NCBI GenBank assembly: GCA_913057175.1
Contig: CAJXNP010000026.1
Span: forward strand, 1-64,000
Length of the DNA stretch: 64,000 nucleotides
Direction: 5' to 3'
From: an uncultured Cytophagales bacterium
GTDB taxonomy: Bacteria; Bacteroidota; Bacteroidia; Cytophagales; Cyclobacteriaceae
Shown here: positions 1 through 8,800 of the stretch, piece by piece
Layout: every line of letters begins with the position of its first letter
How positions within the stretch are numbered: the stretch's first letter is position 1
Program-made: the position numbers and the translations under genes
Notes under the pieces: model-generated
Seen by the model: only the letters and a program-made list of their open reading frames with translations
Told to the model about the DNA's origin: nothing
The model's database searches: none

Positions 1-15
1 TTTCGGGGTTTTTTA

Positions 16-483
16 TTAAATTTTTATCGACGTAACTTGTTGTCTTTCTGTCTGTTGACTTTTATAAGGTACGGCCTTCTTCAAGTCAGTGATCTTATTT
101 GATCGTATAAGATCAAATGTAGGGCTGTGGTTTTCAATGTGTTCAAATAAGATCAAGGCTTTTTGGTAGTAAGGGGTTGCCAGCTCCGGCTGATCGTTGA
201 GTTCATGCTCCTGACCAAGATTGTAGAGCATTTCTGAAAGGTACTCCAGGTGATAGTCCTTGAGCCCTTTCTCTTTTAAAAGAAAGTGAAAGAAAGCATC
301 ATCATCCAACCTGATCAATTCTGACAAATCGAGCTCCAGTTCCTGCTTTATGAACTGATTGATCATTTCGACCATTTCCTGGGTTTTGCCCTGTGATTTT
401 ATACCAAGTAATTTAGAGACCATGACTCCCATGGCTCTCCCTAACTGGTCGATTTGTCGCTGTAAATAGTCTCTTCGGATCAT
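16..483 (-). CDS. Small cytoplasmic protein, DUF6483-like
   Basis: A 155-residue protein with no signal peptide or membrane segment. The opening MIRRDYLQRQIDQLGRA followed by a helical region resembles the DUF6483 family of Bacteroidota and Firmicutes, whose function is unknown. Residues 85-120 (LYNLGQEHELNDQPELATPYYQKAL) look like a single TPR-type helical hairpin, so a protein-binding role is possible. It starts at the only ATG near the frame opening. The 3' end abuts the window edge, where a T-rich stretch follows the stop codon. Family assignment is from memory of the N-terminal pattern. Confidence 0.7.
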   Translation of the reverse strand: MIRRDYLQRQIDQLGRAMGVMVSKLLGIKSQGKTQEMVEMINQFIKQELELDLSELIRLDDDAFFHFLLKEKGLKDYHLEYLSEMLYNLGQEHELNDQPELATPYYQKALILFEHIENHSPTFDLIRSNKITDLKKAVPYKSQQTERQQVTSIKI

Positions 484-533
484 TACTTAATCAAGTTTTA
501 GTCAAATTTAGTCGTGGTACCAATCAATCTATT

Positions 534-562
534 AGTCATCCTGAAACGAGTTCAGGATGACT
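534..562. repeat. Hairpin repeat, 12-bp perfect stem
   Basis: AGTCATCCTGAA (534-545) and its exact reverse complement (551-562) enclose a 5-nt loop. The core ATCCTGAA-n4-TTCAGGAT recurs inside the element at 16370-16505. On the plus strand it is followed by a T-run. It lies just past the stop of the minus-strand Dabb gene, so it may act as a transcript end or be a REP-type dispersed palindrome. Confidence 0.7.
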
Positions 563-574
563 GTATTTTTTAGT

Positions 575-976
575 TTATAAAATAGAGATCGAGTCGTAAA
601 CCTGTACCCTTTCCCACAGGTCTTCGCATTCTTTGATAAACGTTTTGTGGACGGGTTCTTCCTGGTACTTATCCTGGATTGCCTTGCTCGGGAACGTTAG
701 AAACAAACTATACGTATAGGAATTGTCAACAACGGTCCGGTCTGTCATGGCTGGCACACCGATGTACTTTTCAATCGGGTATTCCGATGCGTTGATGAAC
801 TTTTTTATGGATGCCTCAAACTTTGTCCGATCTTCCTTGCTATCAGGGTTTTTCAACCAAAAATATACCATGTGGACAAATTCACCATCAACTTCCTTGC
901 TTTGTGCTTGGGAGAAATTGGGTGAAAAAATACTGATGATCAATAGGGTAAATGTTATTTGAATTATTCTTTTCAT
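575..976 (-). CDS. Exported Dabb (stress-responsive A/B barrel) family protein
   Basis: A 133-residue protein. Residues 1-24 form a signal peptide ending FSQAQ. Residues 34-128 match the Dabb ferredoxin-like alpha/beta barrel: a first strand VHMVYFWLKN, the charged KEDRTKFEASIKKF helix, then the SYTYSLFLTFPSKAIQDKYQ strand-helix unit. Dabb domains usually dimerise, and some are plant stress proteins or polyketide cyclases. In Bacteroidota many are exported with no known substrate. It is monocistronic between a hairpin at its 3' end and a repeat element upstream. The function remains unknown. Confidence 0.8.
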   Translation of the reverse strand: MKRIIQITFTLLIISIFSPNFSQAQSKEVDGEFVHMVYFWLKNPDSKEDRTKFEASIKKFINASEYPIEKYIGVPAMTDRTVVDNSYTYSLFLTFPSKAIQDKYQEEPVHKTFIKECEDLWERVQVYDSISIL

Positions 977-1047
977 TGTTTAGAAATGTTTGTTTGTTAA
1001 TTTATAATATTATGTTTTTAGAAATTCAGCAATTCATTGCAAGTATC

Positions 1048-1202
1048 AATAGAACGCAGATGACGCTGGTTTTTATGATTAACTAAGATCAGTTTTGTTA
1101 GACTTATTCTCTTAAAAAATCATTGATGTTTTTTTCTGAGATGATAAAGCATTTATAATAATCCGCGTCTATTCTAACCATCCATGTCATCTTCGTTCTA
1201 AC
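1048..1202. repeat. Dispersed repeat with imperfect terminal inverted ends
   Basis: The left end AATAGAACGCAGATGACGCT (1048-1067) and the right end (1182-1202, reverse complement GTTAGAACGAAGATGACATG) form an imperfect inverted pair about 150 bp apart. The 17-nt core at 1052-1068 recurs exactly, in inverted orientation, at 29049-29065. It fills the gap between the Dabb gene and the oxidoreductase and contains no ORF. It is a MITE or REP-like dispersed element by appearance only. Confidence 0.6.
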
Positions 1203-1210
1203 ATTTCTAC

Positions 1211-2332
1211 TCAACCCTCTATTATTTTAATCCTTTCCCCATTTTTCCCAATCGATTCGTGAATGGCGTCGATGATTAGCATATCTCTCCAGCCTTCTTC
1301 ACCTTTTACCCTTGACTCCTCATCCGTCATCACGCAATGCGCAAAATCTTCGATCTGCAACCTTTGCTGGTTGACATGTTGAAAATTCATAGAGCCTTCC
1401 GTACTGCTGCCAGCCTGTCCTCCATATCCATACGCAGGATCCAACTCGATATAACCATCCGTACAACCGGCAAATAACCTGCTGATGTAAGCCGCCGGAC
1501 CGGAATAGGAATTACACAGTGTACCATCGGCAAATTCAAGCTGCCAGGTAAAGATCTCGTCTATTTCGGTAAAAATATCCTTTCTTTTTACTGTTGCCTG
1601 TGCCGTGACAAAAACAGGTTCTGACCCTTTTGTATACCGGGCACCCTGGATAGGGTACACGCCCAGGTTATAAAGGGATCCGCCACCCATGTTTTTTTTC
1701 AATTTCCATGACCCTGGTTCAGGAGTAAAGGAATATCCCAATGCACATTCCATGTAGTTTACCGGGCCCAATATTTCATTTTGCCCGAGCCGCATGGCTT
1801 CGATGTTGTAAGGATCGTAGTGGAGGCGGTAACCGATCGACAATTTACGGTTTGCTTTTTTCGCGGCTTCGATCATTTTCCAGGCATCAGTTGCATTTAG
1901 CGCCATGGGTTTCTCACAGATAACATGCTTTCCTGCCTCCAATGCACGGATCGTATATTCTGCATGCATGTTGTTGGGTAGTACTACATAAATGACATCG
2001 ATATCATCATTATTGGCAATGTCATCGTAATTGTCATAGTTATAAATGTTTTTTTCAGGAATGCCATATTCCTTTGACCAGCTTTCTGCTTTGGAAGGTG
2101 TGCCTGTTACGATTCCTGACAGAAAGCAATTTTTAGCTCCCTTTAGAGCGGGTCCGAGCTGTGTCGTGCTGTAATTCCCTAATCCTACTAAGGCAAACCC
2201 CAATTTCCTGTCGTTCTGGAAAGCACAGGAATTGGAACTGAGAATGGAAAATGATGGTAATAAAAAGCCTGTCCCTACTATTTTGGAGAGGTCTTTGACA
2301 AATCTTCGGCGGTTAGAATTTTCGGAGAACAT
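1211..2332 (-). CDS. Gfo/Idh/MocA family oxidoreductase with Tat-type signal
   Basis: A 373-residue NAD(P)-dependent sugar-type oxidoreductase. NRRRFVKDL at residues 7-15 with a following hydrophobic stretch is a twin-arginine export signal, so the enzyme probably works in the periplasm with a bound cofactor. The Rossmann motif FALVGLGNYS is at about 46-55, the family motif CEKPMALN at 139-146 and GYRLHYDPYN at 167-176, which resembles the glucose-fructose oxidoreductase branch. The C-terminal alpha/beta domain is complete. The substrate cannot be read from sequence. It is monocistronic, divergent from the HTCS regulator. Confidence 0.85.
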   Translation of the reverse strand: MFSENSNRRRFVKDLSKIVGTGFLLPSFSILSSNSCAFQNDRKLGFALVGLGNYSTTQLGPALKGAKNCFLSGIVTGTPSKAESWSKEYGIPEKNIYNYDNYDDIANNDDIDVIYVVLPNNMHAEYTIRALEAGKHVICEKPMALNATDAWKMIEAAKKANRKLSIGYRLHYDPYNIEAMRLGQNEILGPVNYMECALGYSFTPEPGSWKLKKNMGGGSLYNLGVYPIQGARYTKGSEPVFVTAQATVKRKDIFTEIDEIFTWQLEFADGTLCNSYSGPAAYISRLFAGCTDGYIELDPAYGYGGQAGSSTEGSMNFQHVNQQRLQIEDFAHCVMTDEESRVKGEEGWRDMLIIDAIHESIGKNGERIKIIEG

Positions 2333-2481
2333 AAGCTTAAATTACGCAGCATTTAGAGTGGATTAAAGATAGTTAACCTGGTTTATGTTTGAAAATTGTA
2401 ATTGATGATCGGTTGAAAATGAAAATTTAAGTTAAAAATTAAACCGTAATTTGTTAACTTATTGTGTTTACTATCTTTTTT

Positions 2482-5460
2482 ATGAACCGCTATTTTTTAA
2501 CCGTTCTATTCATCTTTATTCATTGCCTGTATCTCATGGCAAATGTTGATAAAATCAGTGATCTGAATAAGAAAATCAATCATTCGAAGGATACCGCAAA
2601 GATCAATGCTCTAATTGAACTTACAAAAATATACGCTACAACAAACCTCAATAAAGCTGACAGTTTATCGGAAATAAGCCAGCAATTGATGGATGATTTG
2701 GAATATCCGCAAGGGGAGATTAAAAATTTAAACCTTATTTCATTTATAAAAAGTTCAATGGGACAGTATAAAACAGGCTTCGAATCCATTGAAAAGGCCA
2801 TTGGTTTAAGTAAAGAAATAGATGACAAGAGATTATTGGCTGAAAGCTACAGCACCTTGTTTTCTTATTATTTTATGAAAGGGGATAATGAAAGCGCCAT
2901 GAAGCCTGCGATGAATGCGCTTGAATTATCAAAAGAGCTTCAATTCAAAAACATTTTGGCTAAGTCGTATGACAATGTCGGCATTTTACATGGAATAAAG
3001 GGAAAGCACACCGAAGCGATCGATTATTTCATTCAATCACTTGAATTATACGAGGAGTTGGATGAACCTGGTAACATCAGCAGGGCGTTGATGCACATCG
3101 GTCACACGTTTGAATTGGCCGGAAACTATACCAAGGCTTTGGAATACCTGAAACGGTCGATCATTGTGAATAAAAAGGCCGGAGACAAATACAATGAAGG
3201 ATGGGCCCTTGTCAATACCGGAGTTGTATACAGCAGGCTCAACAAGGTCGATACAGCTTTGGTGTACTATGAAAAAGCGCTTGTGATTGGCGAACAAATC
3301 AACAACCAACGATTGATCCTCACTTGTCTGGACAATATTGGAGGGAAATACACCCTGATGGGTGATTTTGACAATGCAAATTTCTATTTGCAAAAGGCTT
3401 TTCAATTGTCAGAAAAATCAGGCATGAACTCAAGGACCATTTATATTATGGGAAACCTGGCTGAAAATTTTTTGTATATGGGCAAGTTCGATTCTGCTCG
3501 GATCTATGGGGAAAAGCAGAGGAACCTGGCCATTGAACAGGACCTGATTTCAGAACAGAAAGTAGCCTATTTTAACCTTGCACAGATCTATGATAGCCTG
3601 GGTGATTATAAAAAAGCCCACCGGTCATTGCTGGAATATATTAAGGTGAACGACACCATATTCAGCAGGCAGAAATCGGAACAAATCGAAGAATTGAGGG
3701 AATCTTACGAAACAGAAAAAAAAGAGCAGGAAATCGCTAATCTAACCACCATCAATGCAAACCAGGAATTCCGCACCAGGACTTACGGAGCAGCGGCCTT
3801 AACCATCTTATTGTTTGCCGGAATTCTGTTCTATATACAAAGGATCAGGATCACCAGAAATCGGGCGTTGCTGGAAAAGGAAAAGGAATTGGATAGAATG
3901 AAGTCCCGTTTCTTTGCCAACATTTCTCACGAATTCCGAACGCCTCTTACATTGATTCATGGCCCGATTGATGACCTGATCCATCGTGTGGAAACTCCGG
4001 ATATCAAGAGAAATTTAAGTGTGATCAAGCGGAATACCGGCCGGTTGCTTGACTTGGTCAATCAGCTGTTGGACCTGTCAAAGATCGAATCCGGAAAATT
4101 GAAATTAAACATTTCAGAGCATGAAATTGTGCATGTCATCAGGGGTGTGGCCATGTCTTTTCATTCCCTGGCAGAACAGAAAAAGATCGATTTCATGATG
4201 GATATCTCTCCTGAAAGCCTTTCAATGGATTTTGATCGGGAGAAAATGGAAATCATCCTGTCGAACCTGCTTTCGAATGCGTTTAAGTTCACCCCGGAAA
4301 ACGGGACAATCACGGTTAGCTCTGAAATTGTAGATAATAATCGTTCAAGGAATTTCAAGGTGATTATTTCAGATAGTGGCCAGGGGATACCGGCAAATGA
4401 AGTTGACCAGGTTTTTAACCGTTTTTACCAGTCGGAAAACAGCGAACTCAGGCAACACGAAGGTTCGGGCATTGGCCTGGCTTTGACAAAGGAGTTGGTG
4501 GAGTTGCACAGAGGTAAAATAAAGGTAAATAGTGAATTAGGTTGTGGAACTTCTTTTGAATTTGAGATACCTATCAAAAATTCATCGAATAAAACAATTG
4601 ATCGTGAAAGCGGATTGGAAAGTAAAATGGAAAATGTCGAAATGGCGGAAATGGAAGAAATAGCCGTTTCTGTTGATGAAAATAATAAATCAAAAAATCA
4701 GCTACCCGTTTTGCTGGTCATCGAGGACCACCAGGATGTTCGAAATTACATCAGGGATATTCTAAAAAATGATTTCTCCATCCAGATGGCAAACGATGGT
4801 GACGAAGGGATTAAAAAGGCCATAGATGTGGTTCCCGATTTGATCATCAGCGATGTCATGATGCCGAAAAAGAATGGTTATGAAGTATGCAGAACATTAA
4901 AAAACCATCAGGCCACCAGCCACATCCCCATCATTTTGTTGACCGCCAAAGCGGATTCCGAAGCTGTGATCGAAGGCCTTGAAACAAAAGCCGATGATTA
5001 TGTGACTAAACCATTCATTCCGAAACAGCTGTTTCTCAGGGTGAAAAACATGATCGAAGCCAGGAAAAGGCTGAAGGAGAAATATCAAAAAAATGGCGTG
5101 CTAAAGCCTTCTGAAATTACTGAGAACTCTGTCGATGAAAAATTCTTGAACAAACTGGTCGAGACAATTGAAAACCAGCTTGCCAATGAGCATTTCGGTG
5201 TGGAACAACTTAGCGATGAAATCGGAATGAGCCGTTCGCAGTTGCACCGAAAATTGACAGCTTTGATCGATCAGTCCCCCAATCAATTCATCCGTTCCTT
5301 CCGGTTGAACCGCGCGCACGAACTCCTCAAGAAGAAGGTAGCCACAGCATCAGAAATCGGCTATCGTGTAGGGTTTGGCAGCCCATCCTATTTTGCCAAA
5401 TGTTATCACGAACAGTTTGGTTATAGTCCTTCTGAGACCATAAAAGATCCTTCTAAATAG
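2482..5460 (+). CDS. Hybrid two-component regulator: TPR sensor, histidine kinase, receiver, AraC HTH
   Basis: About 992 residues. A GTG 18 bp upstream is in frame, but the ATG starting MNRYFLTVLFIFIH gives a proper signal peptide, so I chose it. Order: signal peptide (1-20), TPR repeats (about 30-390) probably periplasmic, coiled coil, one membrane helix near 433-452, HisKA with His483 in NISHEFRTPL, HATPase with N-box and GSGIGLAL, a receiver domain with Asp791 in IISDVMMP, and a C-terminal AraC-type HTH (about 890-992). One polypeptide carries sensing, phosphorelay and DNA binding. Most Bacteroides HTCS use a Y_Y_Y propeller sensor; a TPR sensor is the other common Bacteroidota type. The likely target is the secreted protein gene at 5848. 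Confidence 0.92.
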   Translation: MNRYFLTVLFIFIHCLYLMANVDKISDLNKKINHSKDTAKINALIELTKIYATTNLNKADSLSEISQQLMDDLEYPQGEIKNLNLISFIKSSMGQYKTGFESIEKAIGLSKEIDDKRLLAESYSTLFSYYFMKGDNESAMKPAMNALELSKELQFKNILAKSYDNVGILHGIKGKHTEAIDYFIQSLELYEELDEPGNISRALMHIGHTFELAGNYTKALEYLKRSIIVNKKAGDKYNEGWALVNTGVVYSRLNKVDTALVYYEKALVIGEQINNQRLILTCLDNIGGKYTLMGDFDNANFYLQKAFQLSEKSGMNSRTIYIMGNLAENFLYMGKFDSARIYGEKQRNLAIEQDLISEQKVAYFNLAQIYDSLGDYKKAHRSLLEYIKVNDTIFSRQKSEQIEELRESYETEKKEQEIANLTTINANQEFRTRTYGAAALTILLFAGILFYIQRIRITRNRALLEKEKELDRMKSRFFANISHEFRTPLTLIHGPIDDLIHRVETPDIKRNLSVIKRNTGRLLDLVNQLLDLSKIESGKLKLNISEHEIVHVIRGVAMSFHSLAEQKKIDFMMDISPESLSMDFDREKMEIILSNLLSNAFKFTPENGTITVSSEIVDNNRSRNFKVIISDSGQGIPANEVDQVFNRFYQSENSELRQHEGSGIGLALTKELVELHRGKIKVNSELGCGTSFEFEIPIKNSSNKTIDRESGLESKMENVEMAEMEEIAVSVDENNKSKNQLPVLLVIEDHQDVRNYIRDILKNDFSIQMANDGDEGIKKAIDVVPDLIISDVMMPKKNGYEVCRTLKNHQATSHIPIILLTAKADSEAVIEGLETKADDYVTKPFIPKQLFLRVKNMIEARKRLKEKYQKNGVLKPSEITENSVDEKFLNKLVETIENQLANEHFGVEQLSDEIGMSRSQLHRKLTALIDQSPNQFIRSFRLNRAHELLKKKVATASEIGYRVGFGSPSYFAKCYHEQFGYSPSETIKDPSK

Positions 5461-5482
5461 CCTGATCTCATTAAAAGATTTT

Positions 5483-5575
5483 AAAATTTTGAATTGAATT
5501 ATACCAATATTCTCCTCTAGAGAGGAGATTCAGAGGTGTGTAATTCAAAAATCTCATAATTCAAGTCAAAATTTT
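5483..5575. repeat. Palindromic element, copy A (93 bp)
   Basis: Terminal arms at 5483-5502 and 5556-5575 are inverted repeats matching at 19 of 20 positions. An internal 8-bp hairpin TCTCCTCT-AG-AGAGGAGA lies at 5511-5528, followed by CAGAGGTGTGT. A second copy with the same internal sequence lies at 47027-47149. No coding capacity. It sits in the 387-bp gap between the HTCS gene and the large secreted protein gene. Confidence 0.75.
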
Positions 5576-5742
5576 CTTTAATTATTGGGTCAAAAATTAA
5601 AAGTAAACAGAATTTTATGTATAACACACCTCCCATCGACCACAAGATGGAAATAGTGGCGTTTTTTTCATTCAGAAAATTGCTTTTACCTAACTCAGGT
5701 TATTAGAATTCAAATCCTTTAAATTTCTCATAAAACCTCTAT

Positions 5743-5774
5743 TTGCGACAAATTTTCCAGCTATTGCGACAAAT
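5743..5774 (+). promoter_or_regulatory. Pair of 11-bp direct repeats, candidate AraC/HTCS operator
   Basis: TTGCGACAAAT occurs at 5743-5753 and again at 5764-5774, each preceded by CTA and separated start to start by 21 bp, which is two helical turns. AraC-family proteins typically bind direct half-sites at this spacing. The pair lies about 75-105 bp before the start of the secreted protein gene and just downstream of the HTCS gene. Binding is inferred. Confidence 0.5.
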
Positions 5775-5847
5775 GTGATAGGCTCACCATGGCTTAGAAT
5801 GGCAACTTTGGAAACAATCTATTTCCAACTATTTAATTTTTTAAATC

Positions 5848-8800
5848 ATGAAAACTATCAAGAAAAAATTAAGGATCTACGTACCGGATGGCTATCGATC
5901 AGGTTTACTAAGGTTTAGCTTATTATTTGGATTTATACTAGTGGGTATGAACCTATATGCCCAAAGAAAATCGGACATGGTACTTAGCGATGCGAATTTG
6001 GGTTCCGACTGGAATATCAGAATGAAAATTGAAAATGCATACTCAGGTATGGATTGTTGGGGAACGGATACCTATTATCTTGAAATCTTTAAAAATGGAA
6101 ACAGTCAGGGTGAGATGAATCGCGGGAACGATTATCTTGAAAATACAGATTACTATCAAATTAATGGGGTAGGAATAAATACCAAGCATCAATGGTTTGT
6201 GAAATATAGCACAACCGGATATCCCGGATCTTGTGAATACTGGAAGTATAGCAATACCAAACAAATTGGAACAAAGCCATTAAAAGCCCCAATTGAAGTT
6301 TCAGCAACTGATTCAACTGATGAAATCTCGCTATCCAATCGGATCAAATTGACCTGGCGAAAAGGTACGGATGTCCCGGATAATATACATCATTACTACA
6401 TTGTCAAAGATTATGATTATGATAATAAAATATCTATTAGTGGGGAAGAACCCAGAGAATGGATTGATATAAATGTCGGTCCGGATGAAATTCATAATTA
6501 TTCTATCTGGACGTATGTCAGCAGCAGTACCTGGGGTGGTCATCATTCGGATACCATTACCGTAACAGGAAGTACATTTCCTCAGTTTACGGCCTCAAAT
6601 GGTCAGGTCTTCAATACCAATCAGATTAAATTGTCATGGGCTAAACTTCCTGATGAAGTAACATCCATCAAATTCTATAAGGAAGGTGAAGAAATTGAGA
6701 ATAGAACAGATATGAATGCAACCAGAACAACTTATGATAATAATGTCATACCTGGTTATAAATATGAATATTCTTTTATCCCATATGATGATGATACGCC
6801 GTATGTTGCCCAAACAGATAGTGGTTATGCCAAACCCAATGGGAGAATCAAAGGTACTGTTAAGGCGCCATTTGGCGGCCCTGTGGAAGGCGCCATTGTT
6901 TATGCGGAGTTATTAGGGGATATCCCTCAATCAAAATTACACGGTGTGTATACTGACACAACAGATGCTTCAGGTTCTTTTGATATTAGAGATATTTATT
7001 ATCATGAAGGGGCAACTTTTAAAGTCTACCCCGTTAAGGGAAATCATGGTTTTAATCCTGCTTACAGTGAAGTAGACCTTGATCTTCAGTATCCGTCTTC
7101 CAATATACCATCACCAAGTTTTATTGATACTTCCTCCTTTACCATACAAGGAAAAGTTGCACAAATTATCGGAAGCGATAGCGCTTTTGTAGAAGGAGTG
7201 GAAATATATGTAAATGATGTGTTTCGTGGGACAAAAACAGACGAAAAGGGTGAATATTCCCTGACTGTGGAAGAAATTGGAGAATATACCATTCGGCCTA
7301 ATTATCTGGATCACTCATTTTTTCCCAATAATAGAACTCTCCAAATCGAATCAGATATTACTTCAGTATCATTCAAAGATACGGAAGTAGATACGCTAAG
7401 AGGATATTTGTTGGGAGGCTGTGAAATATATATCGGCCAAGCTGAATTGAGGATTTATAATTCCAATAACCCTTCATCTGCATTTGATACCCTCATTATC
7501 ACCCAAGAAAACACAGGCTACTATGAAGTTATATTACCCTCCCGGGAATACATTTTGGAAGTTGTCAGTTTTGAACCTGAAGCAACTCAAAATGTAACAG
7601 AAGACGATGTTTTAACCTTTTTTGGAACTTATGAAGTTGATCTGACGGAAAATTCCGTACAACAGGATTTAATTTATAGAAGACCTCCGGAAATTGAGGT
7701 GATTGGTTTTCCTGATCCTGGTTGTGCACCTTTCGATATTCCAATTGTTGAACAAATTGTGAATTATCCGCTGGAAATACAGGTTTATGAAAGTTTCGGT
7801 GAACATAATTGTCTGACAAGTTCGGGGTATATCGTGATACACGATGATGTAAAAGACAACTACAATAGTCCTGACACATTATTTCTTGAAAACGGAATAG
7901 CTCATTATAATTTGCTTCCAGGGATACCTAATACAGTAGGTGGAGGCGATCATCCTTATCAAAAATTAATTACATTTCATGCCAATGTAGATGGCCAAAC
8001 AAATGATGTTGAGCAGTATGTTTTGGTGGAAGGTAACAAGCCTAGGGAGAATACCTTCTCAACGGTTTCGCCGGAAGTCCCATTTTTAATTTTAAGAGAT
8101 CCTCCGGGTGACGATAGTTATAGTTATTTATCAGAGAACACCTCGTTTACCTCCTCCATGAGCTTATATACCAAAGTATCCGGAAGCGTGAGCGTTTGGA
8201 ACCAGACTAAAGTAGGGGTTGAGCAAGAAGCTGGAGTTGGCGTGTTTATACCATATAAACTATGGGGTCAGGTGAAGACCTCCATGGAAATTGGAGCAAG
8301 CCTGAAAAGTCAGGTGGAATTTGGTTTGCAATTTTCAGTCGAAAACAAATTCAGTACATCCGGTAATGATGATATAACCGGTGAAGAAGGGGATGTATTT
8401 ATTGGTTCTGCGATTAATATGATCTATTCCCTGACAGATGTGATAGAATTTAACCGGGAAACCTGTGAGGTAGAAACATCTTTAGAGATTATCATGGCGC
8501 CAAATGACTTTGCAACTACTTTTATGTATACAGAAGATCATATCAGAAACGTCCTGATTCCACAACTTGAAGAAATTTCGAAAATTGAAACAAATGATTC
8601 AACTATTGCACATTACGAAAATCAGATAGATGTTTGGCAGCAAACTCTTGCTGCAAATGCCGAGCTGAAAGAAAATGCGCTATTCATCGAGAACAGATCA
8701 TTCAGCGCCGGAGCCGGATTTGAATCTTCAGCCACGGTAACAGCCAATACTGCCATAAGCATAGAATTTGATATGTATATTAAACAATCTGTTGCAGTAG

